A DNA stretch of 64,000 nt from Nitrospirillum amazonense. GTDB lineage: Bacteria; Pseudomonadota; Alphaproteobacteria; Azospirillales; Azospirillaceae. Positions within the stretch are counted from its first letter, which is position 1. Every line of letters begins with the position of its first letter. The stretch spans positions 1-64,000 of the forward strand of contig NZ_VITV01000006.1 in the NCBI RefSeq assembly GCF_007828035.1. Direction: 5' to 3'. Shown piece by piece: positions 10,135 to 18,178 of the stretch. The notes under the pieces were generated by a model, which did not search any database, was not told the origin of the DNA, and saw only the letters and a program-made list of their open reading frames with translations. Position numbers and translations under genes: made by a program.

Positions 10135-10214
10135 ACCAAAAACCGATAAGGATAATTATGGAAAAGAACCCTTGAGCGTGCCCTAGAGGCGACGACAGTT
10201 CATATGCGTGCCGC

Positions 10215-11267
10215 TTAGCCCCGCTTCGGTGAAAGCCGGGCCGTGGACCGGCGGGGAATGAGCGTGGGGGCGGAAACCCTGATCCTGTCGCTCACGGCGG
10301 TCGGATCCTCTGTCAGCAAATCAAGCGCGACCGATGCGATCTGGTCGAAGGGCACCCGCAATGTGGTCAATGGCGTTGGCAGGTGGCTAACGATGGGGAT
10401 GTCATTGTACCCCACGACGGAGACGTCGCCGGGCACCGCATACCCCATTCTGGCAAGCGCTGACAGGGCGCCGATGGCCGTGTTGTCGTTGACCGCGAAA
10501 ACGGCGGTGGGCTTGGGGTCCAAGCGCATCAGGGCCAAGGCCGCCTCCGCGCCGGACTCAATGCCGAAAGTTGACTCGATGATGTAGGCGGGGTCCTGCG
10601 ACACCCCGGCCTCGGTGAGCGCCTGCTTGTATCCCTCAACGCGACCGCGCGCGCTGGATGCGTAAGAGGGACCGGCAATCAGGCCAATATGGCGGTGCCC
10701 CAGGTCCAGGAGATGCCGGGTGGCGAGATACCCGCCCAACATGTCATCCCCCACGGAGGACGAGCTGCGGCCATCCGTGCGCAGGGCCAGGACATGAGGC
10801 ACGCCGCGCCGCGTCAGATCGTCCGGGAAGTCATCATCCTGCCGGGCGGTGGACAAGACCAGGCCGTCAACCCCCCGCCGCAACAGGGTTTCCGCCGCCA
10901 CCCTGTCGGCCTTGGGTCTGTCGTCCGTCGTCGCGACAATGGCGAACCGCCCCGACCGGACGCAAGCCTTGGTGAGCGCCTCATAGAGCATCGCCATCGC
11001 CGTGTCGGTCAGGCGCGGCACGATCACGCCAATGGTCATCGTCTTTCCGCGCCGCAGACTGGCGGCCGAGACGTCACGGATATAGCCAAGACCGGCGGCC
11101 ACTTGCCGGACCCGCCGGGCCGTTTCGCTGTCCGACTGCGGCAACCGCTCATCCAGGATGCGCGATACGGTGGACTTGGACACCCCCGCCGCCGCCGCCA
11201 CGTCGTGCAAGGTCACACGCCCCGGGGTCCCCCGCGCCGGGCCGCCAGCCATATCTTCCTTTTCCAT
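10215..11267 (-). CDS. LacI/GalR-family transcriptional regulator
   Basis: 350 residues. An N-terminal LacI helix-turn-helix (TLHDVAAAAGVSKSTVSRIL, about residues 17-36) and hinge are followed by a periplasmic-binding-protein-like ligand domain (IGVIVPRLTD...; SVVGYNDIPIVSHL; PLTTLRVPFDQIA). Such proteins usually repress sugar or sugar-acid genes and release DNA when the inducer binds. The start at 11267 is chosen because GGGGAGAG lies 7 nt upstream; a longer frame to 11336 has no such site and runs towards the operator. It is divergent from the DapA-family lyase at 11447, with a 34 bp palindrome between them, which strongly suggests autoregulation and control of the lyase-MFS-porin genes. 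The inducer is unknown. Confidence 0.92.
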   Translation of the reverse strand: MEKEDMAGGPARGTPGRVTLHDVAAAAGVSKSTVSRILDERLPQSDSETARRVRQVAAGLGYIRDVSAASLRRGKTMTIGVIVPRLTDTAMAMLYEALTKACVRSGRFAIVATTDDRPKADRVAAETLLRRGVDGLVLSTARQDDDFPDDLTRRGVPHVLALRTDGRSSSSVGDDMLGGYLATRHLLDLGHRHIGLIAGPSYASSARGRVEGYKQALTEAGVSQDPAYIIESTFGIESGAEAALALMRLDPKPTAVFAVNDNTAIGALSALARMGYAVPGDVSVVGYNDIPIVSHLPTPLTTLRVPFDQIASVALDLLTEDPTAVSDRIRVSAPTLIPRRSTARLSPKRG

Positions 11268-11362
11268 CAAGACACTCTCCCCGCCATCGACCTGATGCCA
11301 CCGCGCAGGCCCTGCCCTCCTTTCTGTATGCCCCAAGATCGGGCTTGACTCCAGTAGGCTTT

Positions 11363-11396
11363 GGATCGATCGTGGGAACGTTCCCGCGATCGATCC
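11363..11396. promoter_or_regulatory. 34 bp palindromic operator for the LacI-family regulator
   Basis: Two 17 bp arms (11363-11379 and 11380-11396) are reverse complements except for one pair (T11373/G11386). The core GGGAACGTTCCC has the central CpG usual in LacI/GalR operators. It sits between the divergent LacI gene (start 11267) and the lyase gene (start 11447), 51 bp upstream of the latter. Role inferred from symmetry and position. Confidence 0.75.
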
Positions 11397-11446
11397 CTAA
11401 GCAAACAATGGGATGTCGCCTGAAACCGATAACTGTGAGGAAACCC

Positions 11447-12409
11447 ATGAACGCGCCCATCTCCCGACAGGAGAAGTCTGCCTTTCGCACCCCCGTCATG
11501 GATTTGCGTGGCCTGAGCCCGGCCCCGGTGACGGCCTTCACCAAGGACGGTAAGGTGGATTACGAAGCCAACGCCGCGCTGGCGAAATGGCTGGTCTCCA
11601 TCAATGGGGTGAAGAGCCTGGTTTGCCTGGGTCACGCCGGTGAAGGCACCTTCCTGACCCAGGATGAGCAGGTGAAACTCATTGAAACGCTGGTGGAGGC
11701 GGTGGGCGGCCAGGTTCCCATCATTGCCGGCATTACCGGCGAAGGCACTGAAGTGGCGGCGAAGGAAGCGCGCCGCGCCGCCGACGCCGGCGCCATCGGG
11801 GCACTGGTCTACCCGTCCCATGGCTGGCTGCGTTTCGGCTTCCAGGACGGGGCGCCGCAGGATCGCTACAAGGCCATCCATGAAGAGTCCGGCCTGCAGT
11901 GCATCCTGTTCCAGTACCCCGACGTCACCAAGGCCAGTTACAACCTGAAGACCCAGTTGGAGATCGCCGCCCAGCCGGGCGTCGTGGCCACCAAGAACGG
12001 CGTGCGCAACATGCGCCGCTGGGACACGGAAATCCCCGTCCTGCGCAACGAATTCCCCGACCTGCAGATCCTCACCTGCCACGATGAGTACCTGCTGCAC
12101 ACCATGTTCGACGTGGACGGCGCGCTGGTCGGATACGGCAACGTGGCGCCTGAGCTGTTGGTGGAGTTCATCGCCGCGGGGAAGGCCAAGGACTATCCCA
12201 AGGCCCGGAAGATTCATGACCAGCTGCTGCCGGTCACCAAGGCCATCTATCATCGCGGGTCGCATATGGAGGGCACGGTGGCCCTGAAGATCGCACTGGT
12301 GGCCCGCGGCATCCTGAAGAACGCGACGATCCGCTCCCCCCTTCGGGACCTGTCCCCTGAAGCGGAGGCTGAGATCAAGGCCGCGCTGAAGGCGGCGTCC
12401 ATCATCTGA
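11447..12409 (+). CDS. Dihydrodipicolinate synthase/N-acetylneuraminate lyase (DapA) family protein
   Basis: 320 residues, a single TIM-barrel class I aldolase domain. The Schiff-base lysine is Lys183 in VVATKNGV; the usual tyrosine is in the preceding YPDVTKASYNL stretch; the substrate-carboxylate loop is GHAGEGTFLT. Family members cleave or dehydrate 2-keto-3-deoxy sugar acids, sialic acids or related keto acids, or make dihydrodipicolinate. A catabolic role is more likely here than lysine synthesis, because the gene is divergent from a LacI regulator and upstream of an MFS transporter and an OprB porin. The start at 11447 has GAGG 6 nt upstream; the longer frame from 11345 would run through the operator. 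Exact substrate not assignable. Confidence 0.88.
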   Translation: MNAPISRQEKSAFRTPVMDLRGLSPAPVTAFTKDGKVDYEANAALAKWLVSINGVKSLVCLGHAGEGTFLTQDEQVKLIETLVEAVGGQVPIIAGITGEGTEVAAKEARRAADAGAIGALVYPSHGWLRFGFQDGAPQDRYKAIHEESGLQCILFQYPDVTKASYNLKTQLEIAAQPGVVATKNGVRNMRRWDTEIPVLRNEFPDLQILTCHDEYLLHTMFDVDGALVGYGNVAPELLVEFIAAGKAKDYPKARKIHDQLLPVTKAIYHRGSHMEGTVALKIALVARGILKNATIRSPLRDLSPEAEAEIKAALKAASII

Positions 12410-12420
12410 GTCCGGCTGCG

Positions 12421-12447
12421 AGGCACCCCAGGCCCGCTGGGGTGCCT
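12421..12447 (+). terminator. Hairpin between the lyase and MFS genes
   Basis: A perfect 11 bp stem (AGGCACCCCAG at 12421-12431, complement at 12437-12447) with a 5 nt loop begins 12 nt after the lyase stop. Only a weak T run follows, so it may be a partial terminator or a processing/stability hairpin that lowers expression of the downstream MFS and porin genes. Confidence 0.5.
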
Positions 12448-12530
12448 TGACCACCCATATAAAGACAATAAGACATGCCACACGCCCGGTACGCTGGGGC
12501 GGGAAGGCGTGCGTCAGAGGGAGGGGTCAA

Positions 12531-13928
12531 ATGGATATGATCTTGATGGACGACGCGAAGCGACGGAGCGCCACGTCCATGACCGAAGGTGCCCGCCTCA
12601 TCGCCCGGCTGGAACGCCTGCCGGTAACCAAGCCCGTCATGTGGGCGCGGGGATGCGTCGGCATGGCGACGTTCTTCGATGGGTACACGACCATCGCCAT
12701 CGCCTATGCCATGCCCATCCTGTCGAAGGAATGGGCGCTGACGCCGGCGGCCACGGCCGCCATCATTTCCTCCGGATATTTCGGCCAGCTGATCGGCGCG
12801 GTTATCTTCGGCTGGTTGGCTGAGCGCCTGGGACGCCTGCCCGTCCTGGCCATCGCCATCGCCATCTTTGCGGCCATGAGCTGCGCCTGCATCTTCGCCT
12901 GGGACGCGCACTCCCTCATGCTGTTCCGTTTCCTCCAGGGGATAGGAACAGGCGGCGAGGTTCCCGTGGCCAGCGCCTATGTCAACGAGTTGTCAGGCGC
13001 CAAGAAACGGGGGCGTTTCTTTCTGCTGTACGAACTGCTGTTCCTGGTGGGCCTCACATCCGCCGGCGCCATCGGCCTGGTGCTGGTTCCGGAGGCCGGA
13101 TGGAAGGCCATGTTCATTGTGGGCATGGTGCCAGTCGCCCTGGTCATACCCTTGCGCTTCTTCCTGTCGGAAAGCCCACGCTGGCTGATCGGCAAGGGGC
13201 GGCTGGCCCAAGCGGAGGCCATCGTGGCCCGCCTGGAGGCGAGCGCGATCCGCAGCGGCAAGGCTCTGCCGGAACCGGCCGTTGCCACGACGGTGATCGC
13301 TCCAAAGGCCCAGGGCTCGGTGAAGGAGCTCTTCGGTCCCCTCTATGGTCCGCGGACGCTGCTGCTGTGGGTCATGTGGTTCGGCGCCTATATGATCAAT
13401 AACGGCTTGGTCACCTGGCTGCCGACCCTTTACAAGACGGTCTTCAACATGCCGGTCGGGCAGGCCATCGGTTATGGCTTCATCACCACCGGCGCCGCCT
13501 TGGTGGCCTCCTTCATCTGCGCCCTGGTCATCGACCGGGTCGGTCGCCGCCGCTGGTATGTCGGTGCCCTGGCCTTCGCCGTCATCCCGCTGGCGGCGCT
13601 CTACCTGCAGGGGGCGAGCAGCGCGCTGACCGTCCTCTTGCTCGCCACCCCTGCCTTCGCCGCCATCCAGACCGTCACCTATTCCCTCTACCTTTACTCC
13701 GGCGAGCTGTATCCGACGCGCCTGCGCTCCTTGGGGGCCGGCCTGGGCAGCGCCTGGCTGCGCGCCGGATCCATGGCGGGGCCCTGGGTGATCGGCATGG
13801 TCGTCGCGCAAGGCTCCGTGGCGCCCGTCTTCCTGGTCTTCGCTGTCGTATCAGCCTTCACAGGCTTGGCCGTGTGGTTGCGCGCGCCGGAGACGACCGG
13901 CAAGTCCTTGGAGACCCTGTCGCCCTAA
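12531..13928 (+). CDS. MFS transporter (sugar/aromatic-acid porter type)
   Basis: 465 residues, 12 predicted membrane segments. MFS signatures include GWLAERLGRLP after helix 2, ESPRWLIGKGR before the central loop, IDRVGRRRW after helix 8 and SGELYPTRLRSLGAG near helix 10. It starts at 12531, where GGGAGGGG lies 4 nt upstream; a frame extending to 12447 lacks a ribosome binding site. It lies between the DapA-family lyase and the OprB porin, so it is probably the inner-membrane importer for the compound that the lyase degrades. Related proteins carry sugars, carboxylates or aromatic acids; which one cannot be told here. Confidence 0.85.
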   Translation: MDMILMDDAKRRSATSMTEGARLIARLERLPVTKPVMWARGCVGMATFFDGYTTIAIAYAMPILSKEWALTPAATAAIISSGYFGQLIGAVIFGWLAERLGRLPVLAIAIAIFAAMSCACIFAWDAHSLMLFRFLQGIGTGGEVPVASAYVNELSGAKKRGRFFLLYELLFLVGLTSAGAIGLVLVPEAGWKAMFIVGMVPVALVIPLRFFLSESPRWLIGKGRLAQAEAIVARLEASAIRSGKALPEPAVATTVIAPKAQGSVKELFGPLYGPRTLLLWVMWFGAYMINNGLVTWLPTLYKTVFNMPVGQAIGYGFITTGAALVASFICALVIDRVGRRRWYVGALAFAVIPLAALYLQGASSALTVLLLATPAFAAIQTVTYSLYLYSGELYPTRLRSLGAGLGSAWLRAGSMAGPWVIGMVVAQGSVAPVFLVFAVVSAFTGLAVWLRAPETTGKSLETLSP

Positions 13929-14012
13929 AGCCGGGGCAAAGGCATCCGAACACACTTCGACATTTCAACGGAACTTCGCGCGAGACGAAGTCCGAAAGGG
14001 GAGGCTTTATCC

Positions 14013-15473
14013 ATGAAAACGCTGGCGGCGCTGGTGGGGTGCATCGTCTTGGGCACGACCCCCGGCCTGGCTGAAACCACACCTGAAACCGTACAAGAAA
14101 AACCGGCTATCATCGCTGAAGGTCAGGCGGCGCCGAACACTGAAACCGATCGTGCCCGGGTCATTCCCCAACTCCACATCCTCCCACCGCCCGGAAGCGG
14201 ATTCACGCCCCCTCCTCCCGACGGACCTTTCAGCGACATCGGCCAAGCCTTGGCCGACCGGGGCGTTTACCTGCGCGCCCTGGTCGTGGATGAGTTCGCG
14301 GCCAACACCACGGGCGGCCAGGGACAGGGCAAGGCCAATTCACTGGCCACCCCCTTCGGCACCGACCTCGACCTCGATAAGATGGTCGGCTGGTCGGGCG
14401 CGACATTCCATATGTCGATCAATGACTCCATCGGCACATCCCTGGCTGCCGAGCACACCTTGAACGCCGTCAGCTTTCAGACGCGTTTCAAGACCTACCA
14501 CAACATGCGCCTTTCCGCCCTGTCGCTGGATCAGGACTTGTTCGATGGCAAGATCAACATCACCGGCGGGCGCGTCTCTGCGCTGACCTTCTTTAACGCC
14601 TCAACCATCTACTGCAACTTCCAGAATAATTCCGTCTGCTTCAACCCCGCCGTCCTGCCGATCCAGAACAAGACCCTGTCTTTCTTTCCCTACGGCACCT
14701 GGGGCGGACGGGTGAAGGCCAACCTGTCCAAGACCTTCTACGTCCAGGCGGGGGCGTTCGAAGCCAATACCTCCCTCATCCCCACCAACGGGTTTGACTG
14801 GTCGACCAAGGGCGGGACCGGGGTGCAAACCGCGGGTGAGATGGGCTTCCAGTCCGCATCGCCCTTGGAAGACCATGCCTATCACGTGCGCCTGGGCGGT
14901 TTCCGCAACACCTCCCCCGTCTCCGACCCATTCCTCAACAGCCGCGGCGTATCACGCATCGCCTACAAGGGCGCGGCGCTGGTCCATGACGAAGGCCAAA
15001 CCGGCTGGTACGCCATGGGGGACATGGTCGTGGCCCGCTTCAGCGGGGACCGGCAGCGCAACCTGACGCTGTTCGGGGGCATGATCGGGTCGACCGCGGA
15101 TTATACCCAATTCAAGAAGCAGACGTTGCTGGGGTTCGTGCTGACGGGGCCATTCGAAAGCAGACCGGACGACACCTTCGGCATCGTCGGCAGCTATATC
15201 CAATTGGGCCCGCGTGAGGTGGATTTCCTGCGCGCCTCGCGTGCCGCGGCCGGCGGCACGGATCCCGTGCACAACGCCGAAGGCATCTTTGAAATCAACT
15301 ACGGCTACAAGGTCGCGCGCGGCATCAAGGTCAGCCCCAACATCCAGTACGTTCTGGATCCGGATAACATCCTGCGGCCCGGCGCCGTTCATCAGTCCAA
15401 GGACATCCTGGCGTTCGGCGTGCGCCTGTCGGTCGAGCTGGGCGCCGTGTTGGGCTTCCCCGTCTGGCGATAA
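14013..15473 (+). CDS. OprB-family carbohydrate-selective porin
   Basis: 486 residues. A Sec signal peptide (about residues 1-20, ending GLAET) is followed by a beta-barrel-like sequence with alternating aromatic strands and a C-terminal VWR ending. The features DIGQALADRGVYLRALVVDE, NTTGGQGQG and the late YGYKVARGIKVSPNIQYVLDP are typical of OprB/Toast-rack porins, which let sugars and related polyols cross the outer membrane. The Shine-Dalgarno is AAAGGGGAGG, 8 nt before the ATG. It is the last gene of the LacI-linked cluster, 84 bp after the MFS gene, and would supply the outer-membrane step of the same uptake route. Confidence 0.88.
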   Translation: MKTLAALVGCIVLGTTPGLAETTPETVQEKPAIIAEGQAAPNTETDRARVIPQLHILPPPGSGFTPPPPDGPFSDIGQALADRGVYLRALVVDEFAANTTGGQGQGKANSLATPFGTDLDLDKMVGWSGATFHMSINDSIGTSLAAEHTLNAVSFQTRFKTYHNMRLSALSLDQDLFDGKINITGGRVSALTFFNASTIYCNFQNNSVCFNPAVLPIQNKTLSFFPYGTWGGRVKANLSKTFYVQAGAFEANTSLIPTNGFDWSTKGGTGVQTAGEMGFQSASPLEDHAYHVRLGGFRNTSPVSDPFLNSRGVSRIAYKGAALVHDEGQTGWYAMGDMVVARFSGDRQRNLTLFGGMIGSTADYTQFKKQTLLGFVLTGPFESRPDDTFGIVGSYIQLGPREVDFLRASRAAAGGTDPVHNAEGIFEINYGYKVARGIKVSPNIQYVLDPDNILRPGAVHQSKDILAFGVRLSVELGAVLGFPVWR

Positions 15474-15512
15474 GGTAAGCCTTGAATATGAGGATCGTGA
15501 CGGGCGACTTGA

Positions 15513-16634
15513 TCACCACCCCGGCATGCGCAGCACCGGCTTCACCGTCCGCCCGGCTTCGGCGTCGTGGATGGCCTGGTTGATCTCCGCCAGGGGATAG
15601 AAAGTGATCAGCCGGTCGAAGGGGAACTGCCCGGCGAGGTACAGGTCGATCAGGGCCGGGATGAACTGGTGCGGGTCGGCGTCACCTTCCACGATGCCGC
15701 GCACGCTGCGGCCGCCGCTCATCAAGTGGCCGCCGTCCACCGGCAGGATCTGGCCAAAGGGCATGGCGCCCACCAGGCCGCAGACGCCGCGCGGCGCCAG
15801 GCAGCGTACGGCGTCGCCCACGACGGCCAGGCGGGCGGTGGTGTCCAGGGCATAGTCGACGCCCATCCCACCGGTTAGCGCCATGATCCCGTCTACCACT
15901 GAGGTGCGACCGGGGTTGAACACGTGGGTGGCGCCCAGCTCTCGCGCCAAGTCCAGCCGGGCCTCCACCAAATCGATAGCGATGATGGAGGCCGCCCCCA
16001 TCACGCGGGCCGCCATCACGGCGCTGAGGCCGACCGCCCCGGTGCCGAAGACGGCCAGGGACTGGCCGCGCGCCACCCGCAGGGCGTTCATGACCGCGCC
16101 CGCCCCAGTCAGGACGCCACAGCCCAGCGGCCCCAGGATCTCCAGGGGCGCCGTCGCCGGCACCTTCACCACGTTGCGTTCAGGACACAAAGCATGGGTG
16201 GCGAAGGAGGACTGGCCGAAAACGTTGCCGCCCAGCACCCGCCCTTCCCCCGGCCCCGGCCAGCTCAGGCCACTGCTGCCATCGGCGCGCCGGCCGCTGA
16301 AGTTGCGGCCGAAGAAATCATGGCAATAGGCTGGAATATGGTCGTGGCAGGAGGGACAGGCGCCGCAGGAATTGAAGCTCATGACCACACGGTCGCCCGG
16401 GGCGACGCGGGTGACGCCCGCCCCCACCCGCACGACGATGCCCGCCCCCTCATGCCCCAGCACCGCCGGCGGCGGCACCGGCAATTCCTGGTCGCGCATG
16501 GCCATGTCGGTGTGGCAGACGCCGGTGGCCACCACCCGCACCAGCACCTCATCCGGACGGGGGTCCTCGATCTCCACGGTTTCCAGGGTCAAGGGGGCCT
16601 TGACGCCGTGGGCCACGGCGGCGGTGATCTGCAT
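15513..16634 (-). CDS. xylB: Aryl-alcohol (benzyl-alcohol type) dehydrogenase, zinc-dependent MDR family
   Basis: 373 residues. Catalytic zinc ligands are seen in GVCHTDMAM and GHEGAG; the structural zinc loop has four cysteines in CGACPSCHDHIPAYC; the Rossmann nucleotide motif is GTGAVGLSAV. The sequence is of the XylB/benzyl alcohol dehydrogenase group, which interconverts aromatic alcohols and aldehydes with NAD(P)+. The start at 16634 is preceded by AGGAA and lies 22 nt after the aldehyde dehydrogenase stop, so the two are co-transcribed. Together they would take an aryl alcohol to the aldehyde and then to the acid. The longer frame to 17102 is antisense-frame overlap with the neighbour and is not used. 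Confidence 0.9.
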   Translation of the reverse strand: MQITAAVAHGVKAPLTLETVEIEDPRPDEVLVRVVATGVCHTDMAMRDQELPVPPPAVLGHEGAGIVVRVGAGVTRVAPGDRVVMSFNSCGACPSCHDHIPAYCHDFFGRNFSGRRADGSSGLSWPGPGEGRVLGGNVFGQSSFATHALCPERNVVKVPATAPLEILGPLGCGVLTGAGAVMNALRVARGQSLAVFGTGAVGLSAVMAARVMGAASIIAIDLVEARLDLARELGATHVFNPGRTSVVDGIMALTGGMGVDYALDTTARLAVVGDAVRCLAPRGVCGLVGAMPFGQILPVDGGHLMSGGRSVRGIVEGDADPHQFIPALIDLYLAGQFPFDRLITFYPLAEINQAIHDAEAGRTVKPVLRMPGW

Positions 16635-16656
16635 GGGTCGCTGTTTCCTCAGCAAG

Positions 16657-18162
16657 TCAGAAGGGATAGGCGGGGGCCTGGGGCTGGGTAGTGGTCCAGC
16701 GCCAAGTGGTGAACTCATCCCAATTGGCGGGGCCGCTGATGCGGCTGCCGTTGCCGGAAGCCCCCATGCCGCCGAAGGGCGCCTGGGGTTCGGCCACCAC
16801 GGTCTGGTCGTTGATGTGCAGGTGGCCCGTGCGCAGGCGGGCGCCCAGGCGGGCGGCCCGATCGACATTGGCGCCGATGACACCGGCCGCCAGCCCATAG
16901 GTGCCCCGATTGGCCAGATCCACCGCTTGGTCATCATCGGTATAGGCCGTGACCACCGCCACCGGGCCGAAGATTTCCTCCTCGAACGCCGGCATGCTGG
17001 GAGTGACACCGGCCAGCACGGTGGGGGCGTAGCAGCGGCCATCATGCGTGCCGCCAGCCAGCAGCTTGGCGCCGGCCGCCACGCTGGCCTCGACGATGGC
17101 ATGCACCCGGGCCACCTGGCCCGGATCGATCAGCGGGCCGACGGCGACACCGTCCAGCGGGTCGCCCACCGGCAGGGCCCGCGCCTTGGCCACCAGGCGC
17201 TCCACCAGGGCGTCGTGCAGGCTGTGGTGCACCAGGATGCGGCCCGTGCTCATGCAGATCTGGCCCTGGTGTAGCCAGGCGCCCCAGGCGGCGTTGCGGG
17301 CGGCCAGGTCGATGTCGGCGTCGTCCAGGATGACCAGGGCGTTCTTGCCGCCCAGTTCCAGCTGAACCTTCTTCAGGTGGCGCCCGGCCAGCTCCCCCAC
17401 CGCGCGGCCGGCGCCGGTGGAACCGGTGAAGGTGATCATGGCGATGTCGGGGTCGGCGCACATGGCCTGCCCCACTTCCGCCCCGCCAGGCAGGATGTGC
17501 AGCAGTCCCGGCGGCAGGCCGGCGGCGGCGAAGGCCTGGGCGATGAGGAAGCCGCCGGAGACGGGTGTGCGGGGATCGGGCTTCAGCACCACGGCATTGC
17601 CGGCGGCCAGGGCCGGCGCCACCGCGCGGATGGACAGGACCAGCGGGAAGTTGAAGGGGGAGATGACGCCCACCACGCCCAGGGGCACCCGCTCCGCCAC
17701 GCTGGTGCGCGGCGGGGCCGAAGCCAGGATGTGGCCGCAGGGCTCCAAGGCCATGGCAGCAGCGTGGCGCAGGAAGCCCAGCGCGTGCTCATGCTCCACC
17801 TGCGCCTTGCCGCCGGCGGACCCGCCCTCGCGCATCAGCCAGCGCACCACGGCGTCGCCCATGGCGCCCATCACCCGGGCCGCGTCCTCCACCACCCGGG
17901 CGCGGGCCGCAGCGGGCAAGGCGGCCCAGGCCGGCTGGGCTGCCCGCGCGACCTGGGCGGCGGCGCGGACATCCGCCGGATTCGCCCGCCCCACCAGGGT
18001 GAGGAGCCGGCCGGTCGCCGGCTCCGTCACCTCGATTACCCCGCCCCGGGCCGCGACCCAGGCGCCGGTGAAAATCCGCCCCTCGCCTCGAGCATCCCCC
18101 GAGGTGTTCCACGGGCCGTCGAGGCGGGCGTCAGACGCATCGGACACCAACTGCTTGGTCAT
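16657..18162 (-). CDS. xylC: Benzaldehyde dehydrogenase-type aldehyde dehydrogenase
   Basis: 501 residues, the full length of an NAD(P)+-dependent aldehyde dehydrogenase. Catalytic Cys is in HQGQICMSTGR, general-base Glu in QLELGGKN, cofactor motif FTGSTGAGRAVG. The N-terminal FTGAWVAARGGVIEVTEPATGRLL and the C-terminal WDEFTTWRWTT are characteristic of benzaldehyde/vanillin dehydrogenases. It sits 16 nt downstream of the TonB receptor and just upstream of the aryl-alcohol dehydrogenase. It could oxidise the aromatic aldehyde produced by the hydratase-lyase encoded at 23.6 kb (vanillin, 4-hydroxybenzaldehyde). Shine-Dalgarno GGGAAAGAAGAA. The exact aldehyde is inferred. Confidence 0.9.
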   Translation of the reverse strand: MTKQLVSDASDARLDGPWNTSGDARGEGRIFTGAWVAARGGVIEVTEPATGRLLTLVGRANPADVRAAAQVARAAQPAWAALPAAARARVVEDAARVMGAMGDAVVRWLMREGGSAGGKAQVEHEHALGFLRHAAAMALEPCGHILASAPPRTSVAERVPLGVVGVISPFNFPLVLSIRAVAPALAAGNAVVLKPDPRTPVSGGFLIAQAFAAAGLPPGLLHILPGGAEVGQAMCADPDIAMITFTGSTGAGRAVGELAGRHLKKVQLELGGKNALVILDDADIDLAARNAAWGAWLHQGQICMSTGRILVHHSLHDALVERLVAKARALPVGDPLDGVAVGPLIDPGQVARVHAIVEASVAAGAKLLAGGTHDGRCYAPTVLAGVTPSMPAFEEEIFGPVAVVTAYTDDDQAVDLANRGTYGLAAGVIGANVDRAARLGARLRTGHLHINDQTVVAEPQAPFGGMGASGNGSRISGPANWDEFTTWRWTTTQPQAPAYPF

Positions 18163-18178
18163 TTCTTCTTTCCCGGGA

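Noticed and set aside
11267-12481. 404-codon minus-strand frame opposite the DapA-family gene
   Set aside because: Covers the operator and the lyase gene antisense; the lyase has clear family motifs and a ribosome binding site.
16635-17102. N-terminal extension of the aryl-alcohol dehydrogenase frame
   Set aside because: Lies antisense-frame within the aldehyde dehydrogenase gene; the family N-terminus begins at 16634.
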